Assembly: GCF_007828045.1 (NCBI RefSeq)
Contig: NZ_VITN01000007.1
Span: 1-64,000 of the forward strand
Source of the DNA: Nitrospirillum amazonense
GTDB lineage: Bacteria; Pseudomonadota; Alphaproteobacteria; Azospirillales; Azospirillaceae
Direction: 5' to 3'
Length of the DNA: 64,000 nt
The number at the start of each line of letters is the position of its first letter. Positions within the stretch are counted from its first letter, which is position 1. Position numbers and translations under genes: made by a program. The notes below the pieces were generated by a model, which did no database searches, was not told the DNA's origin, and saw only the letters and a program-made list of their open reading frames with translations. Below are positions 16,380-24,915 of this stretch, in pieces.

Positions 16380-19304
16380 ATGGTAAGTTTCCAAAGAAAA
16401 AAGGGAGTGTCCAAGTCACCGGCGGCGAATTTCCGCACGGCCGTTCTGGCCAGTGTTTCGCTGATAACCATCGCGGGCCTGGCAACGCCGGCATTCGCGC
16501 AAACGACTCAGCCCAGCCCAGACAAGGGCGGCGCCAATTCCGATACGATGGAAGACATCATCGTCACGGGCATCATCGGATCTCTGCAACGTAACCTTGA
16601 TATCAAGCGCGAGGCGGATGGCATCGTCGACGCCATTTCGGCCGAGGACATCGGTAAGTTCCCCGATTCCAACGTCGCGGCCTCGATGCAGCGCATTCCC
16701 GGCGTGTCCATCAGCCGTGGCACCAGCAGCATGGGCGGCGTGCCCACCTCCACCGGCGACGCCACCGCCATCACCGTCCGCGGCTTCGGCCCCAGCTTCA
16801 ACGAGACGTTGTTCGACGGCCGTGTGTCCGCCTCGGCCGCCAGTTCCGGCCGCGGTTTCGACTTCAGCTCCGTCAGCTCCGACTTCATCGGGCAGATCGA
16901 CGTCCTGAAGTCGCCGGACGCATCGCTGTCGGCCGGCGCCATCGGCGCCACCGTCAACATCAAGTTCCCCAAGCCGCTGGAGCATTCGGGATTCCGGGCC
17001 GCCGGCTCGGTTTCCGGCTCCTACGCCTCCGACGCGGATGGGGCCTCCCCCAACGGCGCCATCCTGGTCAGCGACACCTTCGCCCACGATACCTTCGGCA
17101 TCCTGCTGGCCGCCGGCTTCAACGAAACCCAGACCCTGGGCAACCATGTCAACAGCCAGGGCTGGATCGGCACCACCAGCGATAAGTTCGGCAGCCTGGC
17201 GTCCGGTACGCCGTCCGGCGTTCCGGCCTGGTTCATCCAGGACTACGGCCTGTACCAGGAACACAGCGACACCATCCGCAAGTCCGGTCGCCTGGCCCTG
17301 CAGTGGCAGCCGTCCGATCAGCTTGAAATCACGCTGAACGACGACTTCCAGCGTGAGGACGCCCACCAGAACCAGTACGGCTATAGTATTTGGTTCAACT
17401 CTGGCAACCTGCAGAACGTGAAGCTGAACAGCAACGGGTCGGTGGTCGATTTCGTCCAGCCCAACACGCCGACCGACTTTCAGGCCCAGTACAACAGCCA
17501 GGTGCTGGAGAACAACCTGTACGGCCTGAACATCAAGTGGACGCCGACCAACAACTGGAAGATCACGGTCGACGCCGCCCGCTCGGAATCCTGGCAAAAC
17601 CCCGACGGCCAGCTGACCAGCCTGGACGCCGACGTGGGGTATGGTTACTGCAACAAGGCCGGCGTCTGCACGAACACCAACAACGTGGGCATCACCGGCG
17701 TTGGGGCCGGGTCCCTGCCCTATCCCACCGTCTACGGTCCGAACGGTGACACGTCGCACTTCACCAACGGCTTCATCGGGTCGCACGTCTTCCCGATGAG
17801 TTCGACCCGCAACTACAACGTCATCGACCAGGGCAAGGCCGAGGCTGAATGGAAGAGTGGCGACACCACCATCCGCTTCGGCATGCAGTACATCGACAAC
17901 AAGGAAAACCTGGCCAGCTACGACACCTTCACCAATAGCGATTGGCAGGCATACAGTGGCTATGGTCCGGCGTCCGGCTCGCCCACCGGCGTGGCGCTGC
18001 CGCAGGATTGGTTCACCAAGACCTTCAGCACGGCCAACTTCATCCCGGGCTTCGCCAACAACGGCAACCTGCCGCCGCAGATCCTGATGGCCAACCCGGG
18101 CCAGATCCTGAACTACCTGCAGGGACTGGGTAATCCGCAGACCAAAAACATCCCCGGTTTCAACACCGGCTGCTGCACCCCGCCCTTCGACGGTACCTAC
18201 CGCCTGATCCTGTCCCCCGGTTCGTTGCGCAACATCGAGGAAGAGACCTTCGCCCCCTATCTGGCGGCGACGTTCAAGACCCAGGTGGCCGACATGCCGC
18301 TGAAGGTCAACATGGGCGTCCGCGAGGAAATCACCCATGTGATTTCGTCCGGCTTGGGTCAGTCGCCGACCGCCTTCAGGGTCACCCCTGGTGACCCCAC
18401 GGCGTTCACCATCGACTACGGCCCCACCTCAACCTTCAGCGCCACCAACAATTACCAGTACATGCTGCCCAACCTTGACTTGACGTTGGGTGTCACCGAC
18501 GACCTGCAGGTGCGCTTCAACGCGTCGCGTACCCTGACCCGGCCGCCGCTGAACTACATGACCCCGACCTACAGCATCGGGACACAGCGCGTCGGCACGG
18601 TATCGGCGTCGGGCGGCAACACCGCCCTGATGCCCTACCTGTCCGACAACCTGGATTTGGGGGCCGAGTATTACTACCAGCGTAACTCCTACGTCTCGAT
18701 CGATGGCTTCATGAAGAGCGTCAGCAACTTCATCATCGGCAATACGGCGCAGAAGACTTTCGCTGGCGTCATCGATCCGACGACCGGCGCGCCGGTCCAG
18801 TACAGCTTCAGCTCTTACATCAATAGCCCAACGGCCCAGGTCTACGGCCTGGAAATGGCCATCCAGCATGTGTTCGGTGACACCGGCTTCGGCTTCCAGG
18901 CCAATGCCACCGTCGTCGGCACCGACAAGCCCTATGATCCGAACAACCTGGCGGTCAGCAACTTCGCGGTCACGGGCCTGGCCAACTCCGCCAACTTCGT
19001 CGGCTTCTTCGACAAGTACGGGTTCCAGGCACGTATCGCCGTCAACTGGCGCGATGAGTACCTGGACCACTTCGGCCAGGCGCAGGGCGGTTCCATCTAC
19101 GGGTCCGAGCCGACCTTCGTCGACCCGGCCTGGGAAGTGGACTTCAGCACCAGCTACGACATCAACGAGTATGTGAGCGTCTACTTCGAAGCCTTGAACC
19201 TGACCAACGAGACCTACTCGACCCATGGCCGGTACAAGGAGCAGTTGCTGGATGCCGTCGCCTACGGGCAGCGCTACACCTTCGGCGCGCACTTCAAGTA
19301 CTGA
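16380..19304 (+). CDS. TonB-dependent outer-membrane receptor (TonB-Xanth-Caul type)
   Basis: A 974-residue receptor for TonB-driven uptake. It has a long signal peptide (to TPAFAQ), a TonB-box-like segment EDIIVTG near residues 57-63, a plug domain (ADGIVDAISAEDIGKFPDSN, then MQRIPGVSISR and ITVRGFGP) and a 22-strand barrel that ends YTFGAHFKY with the usual terminal aromatic residue. The plug wording is characteristic of the Xanthomonas/Caulobacter branch that often takes up plant-derived sugars. The start at ATG 16380 has AGGGAGGG ahead. No SusD partner is present; instead a halogenase, SapC and cupin_8 gene follow, as in many such loci. Two operator-like palindromes lie upstream. A xylo- or arabino-oligosaccharide ligand is inferred from the neighbouring glycosidases. 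Confidence 0.93.
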   Translation: MVSFQRKKGVSKSPAANFRTAVLASVSLITIAGLATPAFAQTTQPSPDKGGANSDTMEDIIVTGIIGSLQRNLDIKREADGIVDAISAEDIGKFPDSNVAASMQRIPGVSISRGTSSMGGVPTSTGDATAITVRGFGPSFNETLFDGRVSASAASSGRGFDFSSVSSDFIGQIDVLKSPDASLSAGAIGATVNIKFPKPLEHSGFRAAGSVSGSYASDADGASPNGAILVSDTFAHDTFGILLAAGFNETQTLGNHVNSQGWIGTTSDKFGSLASGTPSGVPAWFIQDYGLYQEHSDTIRKSGRLALQWQPSDQLEITLNDDFQREDAHQNQYGYSIWFNSGNLQNVKLNSNGSVVDFVQPNTPTDFQAQYNSQVLENNLYGLNIKWTPTNNWKITVDAARSESWQNPDGQLTSLDADVGYGYCNKAGVCTNTNNVGITGVGAGSLPYPTVYGPNGDTSHFTNGFIGSHVFPMSSTRNYNVIDQGKAEAEWKSGDTTIRFGMQYIDNKENLASYDTFTNSDWQAYSGYGPASGSPTGVALPQDWFTKTFSTANFIPGFANNGNLPPQILMANPGQILNYLQGLGNPQTKNIPGFNTGCCTPPFDGTYRLILSPGSLRNIEEETFAPYLAATFKTQVADMPLKVNMGVREEITHVISSGLGQSPTAFRVTPGDPTAFTIDYGPTSTFSATNNYQYMLPNLDLTLGVTDDLQVRFNASRTLTRPPLNYMTPTYSIGTQRVGTVSASGGNTALMPYLSDNLDLGAEYYYQRNSYVSIDGFMKSVSNFIIGNTAQKTFAGVIDPTTGAPVQYSFSSYINSPTAQVYGLEMAIQHVFGDTGFGFQANATVVGTDKPYDPNNLAVSNFAVTGLANSANFVGFFDKYGFQARIAVNWRDEYLDHFGQAQGGSIYGSEPTFVDPAWEVDFSTSYDINEYVSVYFEALNLTNETYSTHGRYKEQLLDAVAYGQRYTFGAHFKY

Positions 19305-19341
19305 CCTTTGTTTGTGAGCGTACCTTCCTCCTAACTCCTGA

Positions 19342-19374
19342 GGGGCCGCCGTGGCACGTGGCGGCCCCCTTTTT
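19342..19374 (+). terminator. Rho-independent terminator after the receptor gene
   Basis: GGGGCCGCC (19342-19350) pairs with GGCGGCCCC (19360-19368) and is followed by a run of five or six T. It lies 38 bases after the receptor stop and 105 bases before the halogenase start. The halogenase-SapC-cupin genes therefore either depend on read-through or have their own promoter. Confidence 0.75.
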
Positions 19375-19478
19375 CCCTCTGGGGGAGTGGGGGAAAGGCC
19401 TTACACTGGACCGATACCGGATGCCGCATGCCCCCGCCAGGGAGGGGGGCCGGCGTCCCCGAAAACCAGGATGCCTTC

Positions 19479-21014
19479 ATGGATCGTCCCATCCAGCATA
19501 TCGTCATCGTCGGCGGCGGTACCGCCGGCTGGCTGACTGCGGGCGTCATCGCCGCCCGGCACAAGGCGCGCATGGCCTCGGGCTTCAAGGTCACCTTGGT
19601 GGAATCCCCCAACGTCGCCATCATCGGCGTGGGCGAGGGCACCTGGCCCACCATGCGTACCACGCTGGAAAAAATGGGTGTGTCGGAGACGGAGTTCTTC
19701 CGCCATTGCGACACCGCCTTCAAGCAAGGCGGCAAGTTCGTGGGCTGGACCACCGGCGCCGACGACGACGCCTATTACCACCCGCTGATGCTGCCGCACG
19801 GCTGGTCCCAGGTGAACCTGGTGCCCCATTGGCTGCAGGACGGGCGCGGCCGCACCTTCTCCGCCGCCGTCTGCCCGCAGGAGGCCATCTGCGAGGAAGG
19901 CCTGGCGCCCAAGACCATCGCCACCCCCGAATACCGGGGCTTGGCCAACTACGCCTATCACCTGGACGCCGGCAAGTTCGCCAACTTCATGCAGAAGCAC
20001 TGCACGGAAAAGCTGGGCGTCCGCCATGTCCTGGCCGACGTCACCCAGGTGAAGCAGGACGAGGCCGGCGACATCACCGGCCTGGTGACCGAGCAGGCGG
20101 GTGAGATCACCGGCGACATGTTCGTGGACTGCACCGGCTTCCGCGCCTTGCTGATCGGCAAGACGCTGGGCGTGGGCTTCAGGGAATGCCGCGACGTGCT
20201 GTTCTGCGACACGGCGCTGGCGGTGCAGGTCCCGCATGAGAGCGAGGACGCCCCGATGGCGTCGCAGACCATCGCCACCGCGCAATCGTCCGGCTGGATC
20301 TGGGACATCGCCCTGCCCACCCGGCGCGGCCTGGGCTACGTCTATTCCAGCGACCATATCGATGAGGAGGCGGCGCGGGCCGAGCTGGCGCGCTACGCCG
20401 GCACCCAGGCCGAGGCGCGCAAGATCCCCATCCGCTCCGGTCATCGCGAGATGTTCTGGAAAAACAATTGCGTGGCCGTGGGCCTGGCCGCCGGATTCCT
20501 GGAGCCGCTGGAAGCCTCCGCCATCATGCTGATCGAGCTGTCGGCCAAGATCATCGCGGACCAGTTGCCGGCCCGCCGCAGCGTCATGGATGTGGTCGCC
20601 CGCCGCTTCAACGAGGTGACGCACTACCGCTGGGGCCGCATCATCGATTTCCTGAAGCTGCATTATGTCCTGACCCAACGGACGGACACGGCGTTCTGGC
20701 GCGACAACGTCGATCCCGCTTCGACACCGGAACGGCTGCGGGATCTGCTGCGCCTGTGGAAATACCGCGCGCCCTGGTTCCTGGATGAGTTCGACCGGCT
20801 GGAGGAGGTGTTCCCCGCCGCCAGCTACCAGTACGTGCTGTACGGCATGGGCTTCCGCACCGAGGTGGACCCCGCCGAAAACAGTGCCGACGCCCTCCTG
20901 GCCAGCCGCATCATGGAAGAGAACGCGGCCATGGCCCAGAAGATGAGGGCGAACCTGCCCAAGAACCGCGACCTGGTGCGTAAGATCCGCGACCACGGCA
21001 TGCAATCGATCTGA
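19479..21014 (+). CDS. Flavin-dependent halogenase family protein 1 (tryptophan-halogenase-like)
   Basis: A 511-residue protein of the Trp_halogenase family. It has an FAD-binding GGGTAGW (residues 12-18), GVGEGTWP near 50-57, the Lys of the family active site at about Lys82 (AFKQGGKFVGW), and AAGFLEPLEAS with the Glu region of halogenases. The diagnostic WxWxIP is altered to WIWDIALP (273-280), so halogenation chemistry is not assured. Relatives next to TonB receptors are common in Caulobacter-like bacteria and their substrates are unknown. ATG 19479 gives the family N-terminus MDRPIQHIVIVGGG; AGGA lies 7 bases ahead. It needs reduced FAD from a separate reductase, none of which is encoded nearby. 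The SapC gene follows after 15 bases. Confidence 0.87.
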   Translation: MDRPIQHIVIVGGGTAGWLTAGVIAARHKARMASGFKVTLVESPNVAIIGVGEGTWPTMRTTLEKMGVSETEFFRHCDTAFKQGGKFVGWTTGADDDAYYHPLMLPHGWSQVNLVPHWLQDGRGRTFSAAVCPQEAICEEGLAPKTIATPEYRGLANYAYHLDAGKFANFMQKHCTEKLGVRHVLADVTQVKQDEAGDITGLVTEQAGEITGDMFVDCTGFRALLIGKTLGVGFRECRDVLFCDTALAVQVPHESEDAPMASQTIATAQSSGWIWDIALPTRRGLGYVYSSDHIDEEAARAELARYAGTQAEARKIPIRSGHREMFWKNNCVAVGLAAGFLEPLEASAIMLIELSAKIIADQLPARRSVMDVVARRFNEVTHYRWGRIIDFLKLHYVLTQRTDTAFWRDNVDPASTPERLRDLLRLWKYRAPWFLDEFDRLEEVFPAASYQYVLYGMGFRTEVDPAENSADALLASRIMEENAAMAQKMRANLPKNRDLVRKIRDHGMQSI

Positions 21015-21029
21015 GCCCGGATGGGACCC

Positions 21030-21737
21030 ATGACCAATATCGCCATCGTCAACGCCCAAGCCCACCGCGACCTGCAGGTGAAGGCCAAGGCCAGCCCCGC
21101 CTTTGACGCCAAGCATTTCGTCGCCGTCATCGTGGCCGAGTTCCCCCTGCTGGCCGTGCAGTGCCCCATCCTGCTGTCCAAGGACGCGGAAACCGGTGCC
21201 TTCGTCTGTGGCGCCGTGCTGGGCTTCGCCCAGAATGAAAACCTGTTCCTGACGCCGGACGGCTGGCAGGGCTATCGCCCGCTGACCCTGCAGCGCGGCC
21301 CCTTCTACACGGTGGGGGAGGATCTGGCCATCGACCTGGACGATGCCCGGGTGGGCACCGACGTCGGCGAGCCGCTGTTCGCGCCGAACGGGGAGATGAC
21401 CCCCTATCTGCGGGGCATCATCAACGCCATGCAGGAATTGCGTCCGGGGCTGGAGCGCACCAAGCGTTTCATCGAAACGCTGATGAACCTGAAGCTGATC
21501 GAGCCCATCGACATCAGCCTCAGCTTCGACGACGGCAGCCGGCATGAGTTGGCCAACCTGTACACCATCGACCGCGAGGCCCTGCGCGCCCTGCCGGATG
21601 CCGCTGTGCTGGACCTGTTCCGCCGCGGCTATATGCAGTTGATCTACCTGATGATCGCGTCGCTGAAGCATGTGCCCCTGATGGCGGAGCGCAAGAACAG
21701 GCAGCTGAGCACCGGCCCGGCCCCGGCCTGGGGCTGA
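21030..21737 (+). CDS. SapC family protein
   Basis: A 235-residue cytosolic-looking protein of the SapC family, first named after the Campylobacter S-layer locus. Typical wording includes FVAVIVAEFPLLAVQCPILLSKD, an N-terminal half with FLTPDGWQGYRPLTLQRGPFY, EPLF and the C-terminal helical ERTKRFIETLMNLKLIEPIDI. No enzymatic motif or export signal is visible. ATG 21030 is chosen because GGATGGGA lies just ahead; an ATG three codons upstream is also open. In receptor/halogenase loci of alphaproteobacteria SapC recurs between halogenase and cupin_8 genes, which suggests a joint but undescribed function. The next gene begins 13 bases after its stop. Confidence 0.87.
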   Translation: MTNIAIVNAQAHRDLQVKAKASPAFDAKHFVAVIVAEFPLLAVQCPILLSKDAETGAFVCGAVLGFAQNENLFLTPDGWQGYRPLTLQRGPFYTVGEDLAIDLDDARVGTDVGEPLFAPNGEMTPYLRGIINAMQELRPGLERTKRFIETLMNLKLIEPIDISLSFDDGSRHELANLYTIDREALRALPDAAVLDLFRRGYMQLIYLMIASLKHVPLMAERKNRQLSTGPAPAWG

Positions 21738-21750
21738 CGGCGGCGCCCCC

Positions 21751-22758
21751 ATGACGACCGAAGTCGCCGAACGCGACGGCCGCACCGTCACCTCGCCGGG
21801 GCAGTTCCTGGGCGAGGTGGTGGCGGCGGGCCGCCCCCTGGCCCTGCGCGGCCTGGTGGCGCACTGGCCGGTGGTTGGGAAAGTCACGCCCGCCGCCCTG
21901 CGTGACTATCTCAGCGGCTTCGGACCGGGCGCCGCCATGGAAACCTTCGTCGGCCCGCCGGAGATCCGGGGCCGGTATTTCTATGGCGCGGACCTCAAGG
22001 GTAACAATTTCGAGCGCCGCACCCTGCGCCTGGGTGAGGCGCTGGACCAGATGGTGCGGGCCCTCGACGACCCCGCCTCCCCCACCCTCTACGCCGGGTC
22101 GCTGACCCTGGACGACCATCTGCCGGGCTTCGCGGCGGATAATGCCATGCCCCTGCTGCCGCCCGGCGTGGCGGGACGCATCTGGCTGGGCCACGCCTCC
22201 ACCGTCGCCACCCATTACGACGCGTTCGAGAACCTGGCCTGCGTGGTGGCCGGCAAGCGGCGTTTCACCCTGTACCCACCGGCGGCCGTGGGCGACCTTT
22301 ATGTCGGCCCCATCGACAACACCCTGTCGGGCCAGCCCATCAGCTTGGCCGCGTCCGACCCCGACAACCCCGCCTATCCACGCTTCCACGCCATCCGCGA
22401 CCAGGCGCTGGTGGCGGATCTCGAGCCCGGCGACGCCCTGTTCCTGCCCAAGCTGTGGTGGCATCAGGTGGAGGCGACCGCCCCCTTCAACGGCTTGGTC
22501 AACTACTGGTGGGACGCCTTCGCCACCGGCCCGGACGCCCCCTTCACCAGCCTGCTTCTGGCCATGATCACGATGGCCGAGCGGCCGGAGGCGGAACGGC
22601 AGGCCTGGCGCGCCTTCTTCGACCATTACGTCTTCCGCCCCCAAGGCCATCCCCTGGCCCACCTGCCGGCGGAGCAGCACGGCGTGCTGGGCCCCCTGAA
22701 GGCGGGCAACTACGGCCGCATCCGCGCCCGGGTGATGCAGTTGCTGCGCGGGGGGTGA
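21751..22758 (+). CDS. Cupin_8/JmjC-like Fe(II)/2-oxoglutarate oxygenase
   Basis: A 335-residue protein with a JmjC-type double-stranded beta-helix. The metal triad is visible as His155-x-Asp157 (THYDAFENLACVVAGKRRFTLYPP) and His238 (LPKLWWHQV); the Lys of GKRRF is a likely 2-oxoglutarate contact. The pattern matches cupin_8 hydroxylases of the FIH/tRNA-yW hydroxylase type. Substrate is unknown; known relatives hydroxylate proteins, tRNA or small molecules. It is the last gene of the plus-strand halogenase operon (13 bases after SapC) and converges on the second halogenase gene with a 35-base gap. Confidence 0.87.
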   Translation: MTTEVAERDGRTVTSPGQFLGEVVAAGRPLALRGLVAHWPVVGKVTPAALRDYLSGFGPGAAMETFVGPPEIRGRYFYGADLKGNNFERRTLRLGEALDQMVRALDDPASPTLYAGSLTLDDHLPGFAADNAMPLLPPGVAGRIWLGHASTVATHYDAFENLACVVAGKRRFTLYPPAAVGDLYVGPIDNTLSGQPISLAASDPDNPAYPRFHAIRDQALVADLEPGDALFLPKLWWHQVEATAPFNGLVNYWWDAFATGPDAPFTSLLLAMITMAERPEAERQAWRAFFDHYVFRPQGHPLAHLPAEQHGVLGPLKAGNYGRIRARVMQLLRGG

Positions 22759-22793
22759 GAAGGCTTGCCTTCCACCCTCGGCCACGGGGCGCC

Positions 22794-24350
22794 TTATCGT
22801 GACGGGTGCGCCGCGCAGTGCCGGTCGATGAAGGCCTGATGGTAGGGCATGGTCTGGACCACGCGGCCGATCACGTCGTGGATGTTGGCCAGGGCACCGC
22901 GCATCTTCTCTGGATCCAGCAGGTCGGTCAGCGGGTCATAGCGCCGCGGGCGCAGGCCCTGGCCGGTGAAGACGTAAAGCCAGCTTTGCTCGGGGAACAG
23001 CTCGGTATCCTCGCGCTGGATACGGCCATGGCTTTGGAACAGCTCGATCTTGGCCTTCAGGCTGTCCGGCCAGTCGATGGCGGCGCAATGGCGCCAGAAG
23101 TCGGTGTCCCGCCGTTCGTTGGTGGCGTAGTGCAGCACCAGGAAGTCGCGGATGCGCTCATACTCGAACGCCACCATCTTGTTGTAGCGGGCGATGTCCG
23201 CCGGCTCGCACCGCCGGTCGGGCAGCATCTGGATGAACAGGGCCAAGCCCCGGTGCACCATGTGGATGCTGGTGGACTCCAGGGGTTCCAGGAAGCCGCT
23301 GGCAAGGCCCAAGGACAGGCAGTTGCGCTTCCAGGTTTCACGGCGGCGGCCGGTGACGAAGCGCAGGATGCGGGGGTCGGCCAGGGGCTTGCCCACCAGA
23401 TTGGCCAGCAGGGTTTCCCGCGCCGCGTCGTCATCCAGGAAGTCGCGGGCGTAGACCACGCCGTTGCCTTCACGGTGCTGCAACGGGATGCGCCATTGCC
23501 AGCCGGCATCCCGCGCCGTCGCCAGCGTGTAGGACGGCGGCGCGCCCGTCCGCTCGCTGGGCACGGCGACGGCACTGTCGCAGGGCAGGTAGCTTTGCCA
23601 GTTCTCATAGCCGGCCTGCAGCGCCTCTTCGATCAGCAGGCCGCGGAAGCCGCTGCAGTCGATGAAGAAGTCGCCCTCCACCCGGCGGCCGTCCTCCAGC
23701 CGCAGGGCGTCGATGAAGCCATCCTCGGGCCGCAGGTCGACCTTCACCACCTTGCCCTCCACCCGGGTGACGCCGCGCGCCTCGGAATAGCTGCGCAGGT
23801 AGCGCGCGAACAGGGCGGCGTCGAAATGCAAGGCGTAGGTGATGCCCTCCAGCGGCGATCCCGGTGCCTTCACCGGGCGCATGAAGCGGTTGTGCGCCGC
23901 CGCCTGGGCCTGTAGCGAATATTCCTCCAGCGGCGCGGCGGCGCCGGCCAGCCGCTGCCGCATCCAATAGGCGGGGAAGCCTATCCCCTCCATCTCGAAA
24001 CCGGTGTGGCCGAAGGGGTGGAAATAGGAATGGCCCAGGCGGGTCCAGTCCTGGAAGCGGATGCCCAGCTTGAAGGTCGCGTTGGTCTGGCGGATGAGGT
24101 CGTCCTCATCGATGCCCAGCACGCGGATGAAGTTCATGATGGGTGGGATGGTCGCCTCACCCACGCCCACGGTGCCGATCTGCTCGGATTCCACCAGCTG
24201 GATGTCGCACTTCAGGTTGCGCAGGAACTTGGCCAGACTGGCGGCCGCCATCCATCCGGCGGTGCCGCCACCGACGATGACGATGCGGCGCAAGGGGGCG
24301 TTGGTAGCGGTATCATTCGAAGTTTGCGACGAAGCGTGCGGCGCGGCCAT
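22794..24350 (-). CDS. Flavin-dependent halogenase family protein 2 (tryptophan-halogenase-like)
   Basis: A 518-residue protein with all sequence marks of the family: GGGTAGW (27-33), GVGEATIP (62-69), active-site Lys94 in TFKLGIRFQDW, the intact WQWRIP motif (284-289) and SGFLEPLESTS (351-361) with the active-site Glu region. It therefore looks more like a true halogenase than its neighbour. It lies on the opposite strand and converges on the cupin_8 gene. No strong ribosome site precedes ATG 24350. The pair of one canonical and one variant halogenase around SapC and cupin_8 suggests sequential action on one substrate, perhaps linked to what the receptor imports; this is inference. Confidence 0.88.
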   Translation of the reverse strand: MAAPHASSQTSNDTATNAPLRRIVIVGGGTAGWMAAASLAKFLRNLKCDIQLVESEQIGTVGVGEATIPPIMNFIRVLGIDEDDLIRQTNATFKLGIRFQDWTRLGHSYFHPFGHTGFEMEGIGFPAYWMRQRLAGAAAPLEEYSLQAQAAAHNRFMRPVKAPGSPLEGITYALHFDAALFARYLRSYSEARGVTRVEGKVVKVDLRPEDGFIDALRLEDGRRVEGDFFIDCSGFRGLLIEEALQAGYENWQSYLPCDSAVAVPSERTGAPPSYTLATARDAGWQWRIPLQHREGNGVVYARDFLDDDAARETLLANLVGKPLADPRILRFVTGRRRETWKRNCLSLGLASGFLEPLESTSIHMVHRGLALFIQMLPDRRCEPADIARYNKMVAFEYERIRDFLVLHYATNERRDTDFWRHCAAIDWPDSLKAKIELFQSHGRIQREDTELFPEQSWLYVFTGQGLRPRRYDPLTDLLDPEKMRGALANIHDVIGRVVQTMPYHQAFIDRHCAAHPSR

Positions 24351-24487
24351 GCGTTGGGTCCCTGCGATGTCTCTCCCTGTCCCGCCTTTCTATCGTGGCG
24401 CGACACGCGGCGTCACAACTTTTTGTGGCGCTGCCCATAAATCACCGGCCCCATGAATCAGCGAAAGACTTGAAGTCGGCGGGCTTA

Positions 24488-24838
24488 ATGGCCAGATTGC
24501 CCGCCATGCGCTGGTTGCTCGCCCTTCTGCTGCTGTTCACGGCGGTGTTCGACGGCCCGTCCCTGACCGAGATGGCAGGCGGCGCGCCGACGTGCGGCAT
24601 CGTCCAGGAGCATGTGGCCGTGGAAGGGGCGCCCGACCCCACCGACGGCCTGCGCCACAGCGCCGTGCATTTTCACGCCGGCCAGGGCCCCTGCGGCCAT
24701 GTTCATGTGGCCGACGCCGTCGAGCCCGCGCTCGTGCCGGGGCCCAGCGTCCAGCCGCGTCCCACGGCCTTGCCGCCGTTGGACCAGCCCTACACCACCC
24801 GCACCCTGGCCCCCCCGGACCGCCCCCCGGCCGCCTGA
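24488..24838 (+). CDS. Small exported His-rich protein, CzcI-like
   Basis: A 116-residue product with a clear signal segment (MRWLLALLLLFTAVFDGPSL) and a short His/Cys-rich stretch (HSAVHFHAGQGPCGHVHV) followed by a Pro-rich tail. It stands directly ahead of the czcCBA-like genes, where Cupriavidus-type operons carry czcI, a small periplasmic metal-binding protein that modulates the system. Similarity is by layout and composition, not alignment. The start is uncertain (ATG 24488 or 24506) and the ribosome site is weak. It may sense or buffer the metal exported by the downstream pump. Confidence 0.6.
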   Translation: MARLPAMRWLLALLLLFTAVFDGPSLTEMAGGAPTCGIVQEHVAVEGAPDPTDGLRHSAVHFHAGQGPCGHVHVADAVEPALVPGPSVQPRPTALPPLDQPYTTRTLAPPDRPPAA

Positions 24839-24915
24839 TCGATCCCCCGCGCGCTTTCGCGTCCTGACGCCGCCCCCAGGGGCGGCCCGATCGATCCTGC
24901 TTGTCCGGAGCCCTC

